Assembly (NCBI GenBank): GCA_934085565.1
Contig: CAKOHG010000006.1
Span: 1 to 60,440, forward strand
From: an uncultured Bacilli bacterium
GTDB taxonomy: Bacteria > Bacillota_I > Bacilli_A > RF39 > UBA660
Length of the DNA: 60,440 nt
Reading direction: 5' to 3'
Part shown: piece after piece, positions 9,196 to 17,215 of the stretch
Position numbering within the stretch: position 1 is the first letter of the stretch
Layout of the letters: each line of letters begins with the position of its first letter
Position numbers and translations under genes: made by a program
The notes under the pieces: model-generated
The model's database searches: none
Told to the model about the DNA's origin: nothing
The model's input: the letters and a program-made list of their open reading frames with translations, nothing else

Positions 9196-10341
9196 TTAAT
9201 CTTCTTTTTTAATAGTTCTTTTTCGAGACGGAATATCTTCTTCCTCATTTAAAACTTCTTGTAAGTTAATGTTTATTCTATTAGTTAAATTATTTTCATA
9301 TTCATTGACAAAAATATTTAAAATACTCGTCATATTATCCTTGTAATTTCCAAACACATAAGGAAGACTAGCTGGTGTAAATTCACCGTTAGTTAAGTCT
9401 TTTATCTTACTTTCAAACATCGTTTTTATTCTTTCCATTTCTGCATGTTTTTTAAGAAGTTCTTTTTTAGAAGCTAAGATTCGTTTAATCATATCTTCCA
9501 TAGCCTTTAAGGAAAGGAAAATATCTTTTCTTTGCATTTCTAAAGATAATGAAATATTTTCTTTAGAAAGCGCGTGATTGATTCCTAAAATTTGTCTAGG
9601 ATAAGTTTCATACCAAGCCCAGATAGCTTCCCCAATTTTTTCTCTTATTATGATGCTATCTTGTCTTTGTAACGTATCCAAATCATTTCTATCAAACTTA
9701 AATTTATGTAAACTCAAAAAAGAAATGATATCGTCTAAATCGTTTATATGAGTAAGGCCTTCTAGTTTTTCTAAAGTAAATTCTTCTTCATATTCTTCTC
9801 TAGCAATTTCAAATTCACCTTTATATTTTTTTATAATACTTAGTAATTCATCAGGGGCTTTTAGCATTCCTGTTTTCACATTATAAAAATAGCTTTGTTT
9901 CGTTAATGATTGTTTTAAAGCCTGGGGTAATTGTTCATTAAGCTCTAAAGGAACCACATTATTTTCTTGATTTTTACAAGCATCACCATACGCGGTTAAT
10001 AAATTAGCCAAAGTCTTGGCTTTATCAGGGTCTTCAACAACCTCAATAAAACTTTTTTTAACTTGACTAGGAGCATTTAAAATGTCTTTATGGGCAATCT
10101 TAACCGTGATAGGTGTTTTTGAAATATAATTTTTATCCACATAAAGAGATTGCATTTTTCTTACCACATCTAATTTTTTCTCAATAACCTTAAGATGGTA
10201 AGTACTTTTCACTACTTTTTGACTATTTTTTAATAATGAATTTTGAAGCATCTCTTGAATAAGACTTGCTTCTAACTGTTCTAATTTTACTTTTTCTTCA
10301 TTTAATAATGTCATTGTTATATCTTTTATCATGTCTATCAT
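9196..10341 (-). CDS. Unknown coiled-coil protein, paralogue 2 of 3
   Basis: A 381-residue soluble, charged, mostly helical protein of unknown function. Residues 10-70 and 265-320 look like coiled coils. The C-terminal part reads LPYVFGNYKDNMTSILNIF followed by EYENNLTNRI, matching the ends of the two flanking genes. It is longer than they are because of a central region, roughly residues 90-260. It ends 20 bases before the next gene, so the two are co-transcribed. The exact start among the Met at residues 1, 4 and 10 is uncertain because the ribosome binding site is weak. Confidence 0.7.
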   Translation of the reverse strand: MIDMIKDITMTLLNEEKVKLEQLEASLIQEMLQNSLLKNSQKVVKSTYHLKVIEKKLDVVRKMQSLYVDKNYISKTPITVKIAHKDILNAPSQVKKSFIEVVEDPDKAKTLANLLTAYGDACKNQENNVVPLELNEQLPQALKQSLTKQSYFYNVKTGMLKAPDELLSIIKKYKGEFEIAREEYEEEFTLEKLEGLTHINDLDDIISFLSLHKFKFDRNDLDTLQRQDSIIIREKIGEAIWAWYETYPRQILGINHALSKENISLSLEMQRKDIFLSLKAMEDMIKRILASKKELLKKHAEMERIKTMFESKIKDLTNGEFTPASLPYVFGNYKDNMTSILNIFVNEYENNLTNRININLQEVLNEEEDIPSRKRTIKKED

Positions 10342-10433
10342 CCAATCTAAATTACCTTTTTGAAACGTATTATGATTTTAACATATTTTAGACAGAAAGC
10401 AAGTATTTAAAGGTCTTAAGTACAAGTATAATT

Positions 10434-11039
10434 CTAATTTTTCTCTCTTTTTAAAATATTTTCTTTTCTATTTTGTATCATTTGGGTTATTTTAATCTTT
10501 AAAGATCGTTCATAAACAAAGGAAAAAGCATTTAAAATCATTTGATAATTTTCATCAAAAGAAGGTTTTGTCAACAAATTTACAGGTTTCTTATGGTCTG
10601 TTCCTAATAAGTCACACATTTCTTCAAAATATTCTTGTAAGATTTTCTGAAGACTATCTAATATCTTTATAAAATCATAGCTAGTCATTAAAGATCTTTT
10701 TTCTGTTGTTTCTTTTATATACTCTTCTGCATCATAATATGCTGTTAATAAAAAACACATAGACATCATTGTTTGATAATCTTTGGCACTTTCACTAAGC
10801 ATTAAAATAAAAGGGTCTATTTCTTTTTCGCTTTGATAATTAAAATTTCCTGTTACAGAAATATTAGCTTGTACTTTTTCGATAATTTCTATTTTGTTAG
10901 AAAGTATTTTTATTTCATATCTTTTAGTTTTTAATTTTTCTCCTTTTACTTTTGAAAGTTCTTCTGTTATTAAAGTTAATTTTTGCTGTAAAACGATTCT
11001 TTCCCGATTTAGAAATTCATAAGCATTAGACTTTTCCAT
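10434..11039 (-). CDS. Unknown coiled-coil protein, paralogue 3 of 3
   Basis: A 201-residue soluble protein of unknown function. It has an N-terminal coiled coil (about 1-60), then AKDYQTMMSMCFLLTAYYDA, then YFEEMCDLLGTD, and a C-terminal segment NYQMILNAFSFVYERSLKIKI. These align in order with the first paralogue's EDYVTAYNMAYYL, FFELACDLVGYD and NMNNIIMAFELFYCSRLEKKI. It starts with a GGGAG site and is separated from the next gene by 92 bases. No membrane segment or known catalytic motif is visible. Confidence 0.75.
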   Translation of the reverse strand: MEKSNAYEFLNRERIVLQQKLTLITEELSKVKGEKLKTKRYEIKILSNKIEIIEKVQANISVTGNFNYQSEKEIDPFILMLSESAKDYQTMMSMCFLLTAYYDAEEYIKETTEKRSLMTSYDFIKILDSLQKILQEYFEEMCDLLGTDHKKPVNLLTKPSFDENYQMILNAFSFVYERSLKIKITQMIQNRKENILKREKN

Positions 11040-11100
11040 ATAAATTCTCCCATCAAAATCTATATTAGCACATTTCAGATTGTTAGAGATATTTATTCAT

Positions 11101-11131
11101 AAAAAAATTCAACCTATTTTTTAGATTGAAT
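11101..11131 (-). terminator. Terminator of the surface-protein gene at 11114
   Basis: ATTCAA within the last codons pairs with TTGAAT after the stop, followed by a seven-T run on the minus strand. The upstream arm therefore overlaps the coding sequence. Confidence 0.7.
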
Positions 11132-11761
11132 CAAAGTAATAGCGACTAAAACGATGACAACACCGATTAAGCCAATAATAATATAATTAACACTTTGAGG
11201 ATTATTAACAGCATCATTTACCACCGCACCTGTTAAAAAGTAATCAGAACAATGTTCTATTTCAAAAGTCACTTTACCATTTTTAACTTCGACGTTTTTA
11301 GTAATATATTCAATGGTATCATTATCTGGATTGTAATAATAAAGATAAAGTTCTTCCCCATTTTTAAATTCATTTTGAACATTTAAAGTAACCATCGTTT
11401 TTAAAGGAAGTGTTCCATGATAATCAAAAGAAACAATTAATTTTTTTTGTTCTACTTTATCTTCAATTCTGGAAGCTCCTTCACTCGTTTTATTTAAAGA
11501 TAATCTTAAATCTTCATCAATATATAAACTATCTTCCACTGATACTTTTTTGGTCTTATCTTTGATAAATTGCCAACTATACTCTAAACCTCGTTCATAG
11601 TCTTTAATTTCATATGTATAATAATCATTGGATTCCGTCTTTGTTATAGAAACGTTTTTTTCTAAAGCATTTACCTCTTTAAACGAAAAAAGAGAAATAG
11701 ATACTAAAAATATTCCTATTCCTAAAAGACAAAATAGAATGTTTTTTCCCCTTTTTTTCAT
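11114..11761 (-). CDS. Putative membrane-anchored surface protein
   Basis: A 215-residue protein with an N-terminal signal peptide or anchor (residues 8-32) and a C-terminal transmembrane helix (about 191-210) followed by a short positive tail, QSKK. The extracellular part is predicted beta-rich. The segment ending FEIEHCSDYFLTG resembles the short beta-sandwich modules found near the C-terminal anchors of many Bacillota surface proteins; that likeness is from memory of the motif. No LPxTG motif or enzyme signature is present. It follows the CPBP protease gene by 18 bases and ends in its own terminator. Confidence 0.7.
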   Translation of the reverse strand: MKKRGKNILFCLLGIGIFLVSISLFSFKEVNALEKNVSITKTESNDYYTYEIKDYERGLEYSWQFIKDKTKKVSVEDSLYIDEDLRLSLNKTSEGASRIEDKVEQKKLIVSFDYHGTLPLKTMVTLNVQNEFKNGEELYLYYYNPDNDTIEYITKNVEVKNGKVTFEIEHCSDYFLTGAVVNDAVNNPQSVNYIIIGLIGVVIVLVAITLIQSKK

Positions 11762-11779
11762 GTATCTATCCTCTTTCTT

Positions 11780-12448
11780 TTATTTGTTTACAAATAGTCC
11801 AATTAAAGGAATTAAATTGTAAGTGAATTTAATTAGCATAACTAATACAATATTACGATCATTTTTAACATAAATGGTTCCTAAAAGGATAGCTAAAAAG
11901 ACATAAGGAAGTACTTGAAAAATACTAGTGGGTGCCCCAACAAAAACAAAATGCATACCCGTATAAATAATAGTACTTACGATTACAAATAAAATATTGT
12001 TAGTTAACACTTTATTTAAAGATTCTCTAAATAAGATTTCTTCCGCTACGACCCCAAAAATCATCATTTTAAAAATGGTATAAATCATCGATTGGTCCGC
12101 TAATACTTGGATAGAAGCAGTATTATCATCCATTAAAACATTAGAGTTAAATACTTGGGCTAATAAAGCAGTAAAAGCATTTAAAGCGATCATCGTAACA
12201 ACACCTAATAAAACAATCTTTATCATTTTTCCTTTTTTATATTTTGATTTTAATTCTTTTAAATCTTGTTTTAACTCTCCCTTATAGCAAAATACAGCAA
12301 TAAAAATAAATAAGATATCCAAAACAGCCATGATCACTTGACCATTAATCATTGGCAATAAAGATATAATTGCTGATGCAAAATAAGTATACAAAAAATA
12401 AAGCAAATAAAGCGACACTGTTTTTAATAACGTTTCACTTTTAAGCAT
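11780..12448 (-). CDS. CPBP family intramembrane metalloprotease
   Basis: A 222-residue multi-helix membrane protein with the signature AEEILFRE (EExxxR) near 138 and a downstream GMHFVFVG segment containing the conserved His. This is the CPBP (CAAX protease and bacteriocin-processing) family, which cleaves substrates within the membrane. The substrate cannot be told from the sequence; bacteriocin self-immunity and lipoprotein or prenyl-like processing are family alternatives. The start at 12446-12448 has an AAGGTGAG site, preferred over an upstream in-frame GTG. It precedes the membrane-anchored surface protein in the same transcript, a possible but unproven partner. Confidence 0.85.
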   Translation of the reverse strand: MLKSETLLKTVSLYLLYFLYTYFASAIISLLPMINGQVIMAVLDILFIFIAVFCYKGELKQDLKELKSKYKKGKMIKIVLLGVVTMIALNAFTALLAQVFNSNVLMDDNTASIQVLADQSMIYTIFKMMIFGVVAEEILFRESLNKVLTNNILFVIVSTIIYTGMHFVFVGAPTSIFQVLPYVFLAILLGTIYVKNDRNIVLVMLIKFTYNLIPLIGLFVNK

Positions 12449-12530
12449 AACTCTCACCTTCTTATGCTATGATTGTATCATTTTTTCTTCCATTTTAAAA
12501 TAATTACTCTTTATTTTGACAATATTTGAC

Positions 12531-12564
12531 AAAAAAAGAAATGAACTTTTTAAAAGCTCATTTC
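12531..12564 (-). terminator. Terminator of a short orphan transcript
   Basis: GAAATGA and TCATTTC (12538-12544, 12558-12564) form a hairpin followed on the minus strand by a seven-T run. The L27 terminator at 12692 already ends the upstream operon, so this second terminator implies a short independent transcript between about 12565 and 12690. Confidence 0.55.
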
Positions 12565-12567
12565 CTA

Positions 12568-12618
12568 TTATTTTCTAGAAGAAAATTTTCCAAATCCATG
12601 ACCACATAATATTGTCAC
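12568..12618 (-). CDS. Candidate 16-residue micro-ORF
   Basis: A GTG-started frame encodes VTILCGHGFGKFSSRK, preceded by GGAAAGG, and is followed within a few bases by a terminator. An overlapping alternative ATG frame gives the Trp-rich MWSWIWKIFF. Neither is recognised. Upstream lie an 11-base inverted repeat (CTTTATGTAAA/TTTACATAAAG) and a TTACACT/AGTGTAA palindrome that could be regulatory. The segment could equally be a small RNA gene with no peptide. Confidence 0.25.
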   Translation of the reverse strand: MTILCGHGFGKFSSRK

Positions 12619-12691
12619 ACCCTTTCCTATTACACTCAAAGTGTAACACACTTTATGTAAAAAAACAAGTTGACAAATATTTTACATAAAG

Positions 12692-12723
12692 AAAAAAGTG
12701 TTTACTTAACTTCGTAAACACTA
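12692..12723 (-). terminator. Terminator of the rplU-prp-rpmA operon
   Basis: AGTGTTTAC in the last rpmA codons pairs with GTAAACACT after the stop and is followed by six Ts on the minus strand. Confidence 0.8.
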
Positions 12724-12989
12724 ACTTTTTTCTTATCTCTTCCTAATCTTTCAAAACGAACAATACCATCTACTTTAGCAAATAATGTGTGGTCTTTACC
12801 CATTCCAACGTTTGTTCCTGGATAAATTTTTGTTCCTCTTTGACGATAAAGAATGTTTCCAGCAGTAACCATTTGTCCATCGCTTCTTTTAGCACCTAAT
12901 CTACGTCCAGCAGAATCTCTACCGTTATCTGTAGAACCTTGGGCTTTAACGTGAGCAAATAATTGAAGATTTAAAACCATTTTTTTCAT
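12702..12989 (-). CDS. rpmA: Ribosomal protein L27 with cleavable N-terminal extension
   Basis: L27 sits at the peptidyl transferase centre, with its N-terminus reaching the tRNA acceptor ends. This 95-residue protein carries the Bacillota-type leader, LNLQLFAH followed by VKAQGSTDNGRDS. In this clade the extension is removed by the protease Prp, encoded by the immediately preceding gene. Cleavage should fall after LQLFAH. The first ATG has an AGAGGG site eight bases upstream and overlaps the prp stop as TGATG, so translational coupling is likely. The leader is three residues longer (MKK) if this start is right; the ATG at 12978-12980 is the alternative. Confidence 0.97.
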   Translation of the reverse strand: MKKMVLNLQLFAHVKAQGSTDNGRDSAGRRLGAKRSDGQMVTAGNILYRQRGTKIYPGTNVGMGKDHTLFAKVDGIVRFERLGRDKKKVSVYEVK

Positions 12990-13300
12990 CAGTTATCCCT
13001 CTTTCTAATTGCAATATTTTTGGGATAGGACTCCTCAAGTTCATAAAGTAATTCTACCATATTTTCTAGTAGTTTCGAAGTGACCTCATCCTCACTTAAA
13101 ACTGTTAAAACAACATCTTTTTCTTGAGATAAATTAATTGCTTGATCATTAAATTTCAAAATAGCATTAACGGTTGTCGTAAGTATTGTTGAAACCCCAG
13201 CACAAACAATATCTTTACCATAATCATCATACATGGCATGACCATGAAAAATAATTTGTTTTAAAGTTTTTCCTTCATTTTTTAAAGTAATTGTAATCAT
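12989..13300 (-). CDS. prp: Ribosomal-processing cysteine protease Prp
   Basis: Prp removes the N-terminal extension of L27, a step essential in Staphylococcus aureus. The 103-residue protein shows the conserved FHGHA segment (catalytic His near 21) and DIVCAGVS (catalytic Cys near 33). It lies between rplU and rpmA, the standard position, and overlaps both genes by one base (TAATG, TGATG). The extended L27 downstream is its expected substrate, so gene and target agree. Confidence 0.95.
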   Translation of the reverse strand: MITITLKNEGKTLKQIIFHGHAMYDDYGKDIVCAGVSTILTTTVNAILKFNDQAINLSQEKDVVLTVLSEDEVTSKLLENMVELLYELEESYPKNIAIRKRDN

Positions 13301-13599
13301 TATTTAACAATTTTCTTAATCGTAACTTTAGTATAAGGTTGTCTATGACCTTGAGTTTTACGATATTTTTTCTTAGGACGATATTTGAAGACAATAATCT
13401 TCTTTTGACGACCATGTTTTTCAACAGTACCAACTACTTTAGCACCTTTAACAGTAGGATTTCCAGATTTTCCATCAACGAATAAAACGTCTGTAAATTC
13501 TACTTCAGTACCAACTTCGTTAGGTAATTTTTCAACATAGATTGTATCTCCTTCAGAAACATAATATTGTTTACCACCTGTAACAAATATAGCTTTCAT
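13300..13599 (-). CDS. rplU: Ribosomal protein L21
   Basis: L21 is a 50S subunit protein that binds 23S rRNA near L20. The 99-residue product has the family layout and the C-terminal basic signature FKYRPKKKYRKTQGHRQPYT. The start is preceded by AAAGGAGG. It is the first gene of rplU-prp-rpmA and has a 110-base leader downstream of a strong promoter. Confidence 0.97.
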   Translation of the reverse strand: MKAIFVTGGKQYYVSEGDTIYVEKLPNEVGTEVEFTDVLFVDGKSGNPTVKGAKVVGTVEKHGRQKKIIVFKYRPKKKYRKTQGHRQPYTKVTIKKIVK

Positions 13600-13612
13600 T
13601 TTTTACCTCCTT

Positions 13613-13706
13613 TATTAATTAAGACACGCCGAAGTAAGGTAACCAAATGGTCTTTATAACCCAGTTCGTGCGGTTTTATAAAAGCTAATGGCTTTCAAAA
13701 ACATAT
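13613..13706 (-). ncRNA. Probable L21 leader RNA
   Basis: The transcript leader between the promoter and the rplU ribosome binding site is about 95 bases and unusually GC-rich for this genome, with short paired segments (for example around GTAACC/GGTTAC and the CGCACGAACTGGG region). Its position matches the autoregulatory L21 leader known from Bacillota. I recognise it by context and general look, not by a covariance model. Confidence 0.55.
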
Positions 13707-13708
13707 AT

Positions 13709-13737
13709 ATTCTATCAAATTCTCATAATACTGTCAA
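13709..13737 (-). promoter_or_regulatory. Promoter of rplU-prp-rpmA
   Basis: Minus-strand TTGACA (13732-13737) and TAGAAT (13709-13714) are 17 bases apart. Confidence 0.85.
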
Positions 13738-13792
13738 ATTAAATATGCGATAAATACGTTCAGAACGGTAATATTCAAAAATATTTATGAAA

Positions 13793-15151
13793 TCAATCCT
13801 TGGAAGATAAATTTCTTGTTCTTACATAAGTATCATCTTCTAAAGTATTTTCAAATCTCATGATTTCATTAATTAATTCAATTTCATTTTTAGAATATAA
13901 AATATATTCTAACTCCGTATCAAATTGTTCTTTGAATTGTTTGAAATAAGAACTTATGCTATCCCCATGAAAATAAGTCTTGTAAAAACGATTATAAATA
14001 TTATTATAAATTTCAATATCTTCTTTAGTAATCTTTTCTTTTCGCGATAATTTTTCCAGATAAAAAGGCATAAAAACTTTGTAAGCATAAAAATCATCTA
14101 TCGATGACGAATAAATGTCAGATTCTCTTGCAAAGCTTACACACACAGCAAAACGGTAAACATCTAATTTTGGAAAACTATCTTCTAATTTTTTAAAATA
14201 CTCTTCATAAGTTTCATCGTCTTTTAATACAATAGCTTCTTTATCTAAAAGAGCTAATAACTGTAAAACTAAAGAAGGACCATAACAAAGTGGATTTTCA
14301 TCATCTATGGTATCGTCTTTTAAAGCTGCTATAATTTTATTTTTACCTTGTTTTTTTATCTTTTCTTCAATTTTCTCATAAGGATCTTTAGTATTTGGAA
14401 TAATAACATGATAATTGTTTAAATAATCATCACTTACTGCAAACTCGTATTCTCCTGTCATTTTACTTTGAAAATCCCAAACTACATTATAAGTAATCAC
14501 GTTGCCATACTCATTTTCACGTAAAGAAGAATACGGCGATAAAATTTCTTTTTCAATACCACTAAAAGAACAAGCCTTGTATAAACTTTCACTATCTTCA
14601 AAATAAGGAGAAAGAAATTCGCTAGAAGAAGCCGTATTTTTATCAACACAAAGAAAAGTTTTCCAAGAAGAAACTTTGGCTAAAGCCCCTTCTCCATACT
14701 TTACTTCTAAATAGTTTTTATATTGCCATGGATCTATTAATATATTTAAGGCAAATCGAATATCATCATATCCTTTGTAATCCATTAAGCTTTGAATAAG
14801 ACATATATATACTTTTGCATCTTCATCATTATCCTTAAGATAGTTTAAAGTATTGGTATAAAGTTGTTCCACATCATAGTTCATTTTATTAGAAGTATAA
14901 AGTTCTAAGTTCTGAGAGATTTTATAAGCTTCTTTAGAAGAAGCATAATGCTCTAAATCTTCTTCTAAACAAGATCTGTAACCTAGAGGGCCATTTTTCA
15001 TTAAGCTATAGTAATCTCTTTTACTAGCATAATAAAACCTACGAACATTTTTTAGAGCTTCCGCATTTTCATTCGATAAAAAACTTCCTAGTGACATAGC
15101 TGTTATAAGAGCCACCGCTTTTTTTAAATTTTTATTGTATTTCATATTCAT
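13793..15151 (-). CDS. Secreted protein of unknown function, paralogue A
   Basis: A 452-residue protein with an N-terminal signal-like segment (about residues 10-30) and no other membrane helix. No known domain is recognised. It shares an ordered set of blocks with the gene just upstream: PNTKDPYEKIEEKIKKQGKN near 253-272, then a LLALLDKEA block, then ETYEEYFKKLEDSFPKLDVY, then FMPFYLEKLSRKEKITKEDI. The two are tandem paralogues. It begins 14 bases after that gene and is co-transcribed with it. Start codons at residues 1 and 3 are both possible. Acidic and helical, it may act outside the membrane; no active site is apparent. Confidence 0.75.
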   Translation of the reverse strand: MNMKYNKNLKKAVALITAMSLGSFLSNENAEALKNVRRFYYASKRDYYSLMKNGPLGYRSCLEEDLEHYASSKEAYKISQNLELYTSNKMNYDVEQLYTNTLNYLKDNDEDAKVYICLIQSLMDYKGYDDIRFALNILIDPWQYKNYLEVKYGEGALAKVSSWKTFLCVDKNTASSSEFLSPYFEDSESLYKACSFSGIEKEILSPYSSLRENEYGNVITYNVVWDFQSKMTGEYEFAVSDDYLNNYHVIIPNTKDPYEKIEEKIKKQGKNKIIAALKDDTIDDENPLCYGPSLVLQLLALLDKEAIVLKDDETYEEYFKKLEDSFPKLDVYRFAVCVSFARESDIYSSSIDDFYAYKVFMPFYLEKLSRKEKITKEDIEIYNNIYNRFYKTYFHGDSISSYFKQFKEQFDTELEYILYSKNEIELINEIMRFENTLEDDTYVRTRNLSSKD

Positions 15152-15165
15152 CTCTTTTCTTGTTT

Positions 15166-16554
15166 TTAAAATAATTTTAATTTGTAGCTTAATGTATTAT
15201 TAATTAATGAAATAAGATTTTCTTCATTTTTAGCTCGCAAAATATTTTTTAACTCCTTATCAAATCGTTCTTTTAAAGGATTTAAATAGCAAGATACGAC
15301 TTCCTCAAATCCATCAGAGATTTGCCATAAAGATTCTCTATAAAAAATCATATAAATTTCTGTATAATTCATAATATCATCTTCTGTAATCGTTTCTTTT
15401 TGAGCTAACATTTCTAAATAAAGAGGCATAAATGTTTTATAAATATTGTAATCATATTTACCTTCCATATCTACTAAAAGACTATTAAAACGGTAAATAT
15501 CAAGCGTTGGAAATCTTCTTTCTAACCTTTCAAAATATTCTTCGTAAGTTTCATTTGCTTTAAACGTTACCGCCTCACTATCTATCATGCTTAATAAATC
15601 TAGTGTTAAAGTATCGTAATCACGGTAACCAGTAATTTTCTCTTTGGTATGAAAAGTCCCATCAAAGACTTGTCTTTGTTGAAGCAGAGATATAATTTCA
15701 TTTTTACCGGCTTCTTTTATCTTTTTTTCTACTAGTTCATAAGGAGTTTTGGTATTTGGAACCGTATATGTTTTACCACTAAAATATTTATCATAAACAC
15801 TTATATAATATTTATTTTGTTTTCTATCATCTAAGTAGCAATTATATTCATAATGGATATCTTCTGTTTCATTTAAAGAAGTACTATATTTTTCATAAGA
15901 ATATGGTTTCAAAAGTATTTTTTCAATGTCATTAGCAGGATAAATATCAGGAAGATCAAGATCACTAGCCAAAATATCAAATGATCTGTGATGCGTATTA
16001 ATAGAATTAACCCAAATTAGTAATTTTACAAAGAAGCCGTCGCCATATTTTTCAGTTAATTCTGAAGATAATTTTTCAGGTTCTAATAAAGCACGTTTTA
16101 CGATATCATCTTCCTCAATGAAATTTTGAATAATATATAAAGATAAAGTGGCAGTTTCTCTTTTGGATCCATAGCCTAAATAATTTATGGCCATTTCATA
16201 TACATCCTTATTTTTCATTTTACCTTGAGAATAATACCGAGCATTTTTTAAAATGGTACATATCTCTTCTGTCGTTAGATTCTCAATATTATCTTGCCAA
16301 AAGCTCTTTAGTTCATATTGGAATTCTTCAGGAACATATTCCATAACGGTTGAAATCAATTTAGCAGAATCATTATTTTTTACTTCTTCTTTAATTTTTT
16401 GCTTTTTAGCAATGCTTAATCCTCTTTTAGGCATGGGAGATGTTACTATCAATGAATATATTCCTAAAGTAATCATAACTTTCTTAAGGCATTTCAACAT
16501 TTCTTTTTTATATTTTTTCTTTTGCTTTTCTAACTCTTCCTCTTTTTTTATCAT
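15166..16554 (-). CDS. Secreted or membrane-anchored protein of unknown function, paralogue B
   Basis: A 462-residue protein with a strongly basic N-terminus (MIKKEEELEKQKKKYKKE) before a single hydrophobic segment at about 24-42, so it is secreted or anchored by an uncleaved signal. Shared blocks with the downstream paralogue are PNTKTPYELVEKKIKEAGKN, LLSMIDSEA, ETYEEYFERLERRFPTLDIY and FMPLYLEMLAQKETITEDDI. No catalytic motif is recognised. It is the first gene of a two-gene operon with its own promoter and an AAAGGAG ribosome binding site, directly after the tdk terminator. Confidence 0.75.
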   Translation of the reverse strand: MIKKEEELEKQKKKYKKEMLKCLKKVMITLGIYSLIVTSPMPKRGLSIAKKQKIKEEVKNNDSAKLISTVMEYVPEEFQYELKSFWQDNIENLTTEEICTILKNARYYSQGKMKNKDVYEMAINYLGYGSKRETATLSLYIIQNFIEEDDIVKRALLEPEKLSSELTEKYGDGFFVKLLIWVNSINTHHRSFDILASDLDLPDIYPANDIEKILLKPYSYEKYSTSLNETEDIHYEYNCYLDDRKQNKYYISVYDKYFSGKTYTVPNTKTPYELVEKKIKEAGKNEIISLLQQRQVFDGTFHTKEKITGYRDYDTLTLDLLSMIDSEAVTFKANETYEEYFERLERRFPTLDIYRFNSLLVDMEGKYDYNIYKTFMPLYLEMLAQKETITEDDIMNYTEIYMIFYRESLWQISDGFEEVVSCYLNPLKERFDKELKNILRAKNEENLISLINNTLSYKLKLF

Positions 16555-16576
16555 AACTCTTATTCTCCTTTCTTCC

Positions 16577-16606
16577 TTTATATTGATTCTTAATTTAATC
16601 TGTCAA
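16577..16606 (-). promoter_or_regulatory. Promoter of the secreted paralogue pair
   Basis: Minus-strand TTGACA (16601-16606) and TATAAA (16577-16582) are 18 bases apart, starting three bases beyond the tdk terminator. Confidence 0.75.
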
Positions 16607-16608
16607 AG

Positions 16609-16642
16609 TAAAAGTTCAGCTTCTTGAACTGAACTTTTTTTA
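16609..16642 (-). terminator. Terminator of glyQS-tdk
   Basis: AAAGTTCAG and CTGAACTTT form a strong hairpin immediately after the tdk stop codon. T runs flank it on both strands. Confidence 0.85.
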
Positions 16643-17215
16643 TTTTTTCTTCTTTTTTCCTAAATTTTTTGCTCGATAATGCTTACGACATAAGGAAGTA
16701 TAAGATTCATTACCGCCTAAAAGAATTTGACTTCCTTCATCAACCATTTGGCCATCAATCACTCTGGCATTCATAATAGCTTTTTTACCACACCAACAGA
16801 TGGTAGGAATTTCTTCAATGACATTAGCAAGTTCTAATAGTCTTTTACTACCTTCAAATAAATGACTTTGAAAATCTGTTTTAAGACCATAACAAATAAC
16901 CGGTATATTGTAATCATCTACAATTGTAGCTAAAGCTTCAACTTGCCCTTCTGTTAAAAATTGAGCTTCATCTACCAAGATACAAGCATATTTATAAGGA
17001 TTTGTAAAAAAGTCATCAAGAAAACTTTCTACATAAAGACATTCTGCTTCTAAACCTGCCCGAGATTTAATGGTCATTTGGCCGTCTCTTTTTTCACAAC
17101 TCGGTTTTAAAAGAACAACTTCTTGTCCTCTTTCTATATAATTGTAACGAACCATAAGCATATTAGCAGTTTTACTAGCGCCCATGGCTCCATAACGAAA
17201 GTAAAGCTTCGCCAT
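16640..17215 (-). CDS. tdk: Thymidine kinase, class II
   Basis: Phosphorylates thymidine (and deoxyuridine) to the monophosphate in nucleotide salvage. The 191-residue protein shows a P-loop GAMGASKT near residue 9, the ILVDEAQF motif near 80, and a C-terminal zinc site with CWCGKKA and SLCRKHY cysteines. This is the TK1-like family. Its start overlaps the glyQS stop by one base (TAATG), so it is translationally coupled to the synthetase and comes under the T-box. Confidence 0.96.
   Translation of the reverse strand: MAKLYFRYGAMGASKTANMLMVRYNYIERGQEVVLLKPSCEKRDGQMTIKSRAGLEAECLYVESFLDDFFTNPYKYACILVDEAQFLTEGQVEALATIVDDYNIPVICYGLKTDFQSHLFEGSKRLLELANVIEEIPTICWCGKKAIMNARVIDGQMVDEGSQILLGGNESYTSLCRKHYRAKNLGKKKKK

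Noticed and set aside
12515..12536. Two plus-strand TTGACA boxes (TTTTGACAATATTTGACA) as a plus-strand promoter
   Set aside because: No -10 at suitable spacing and no plus-strand gene follows.
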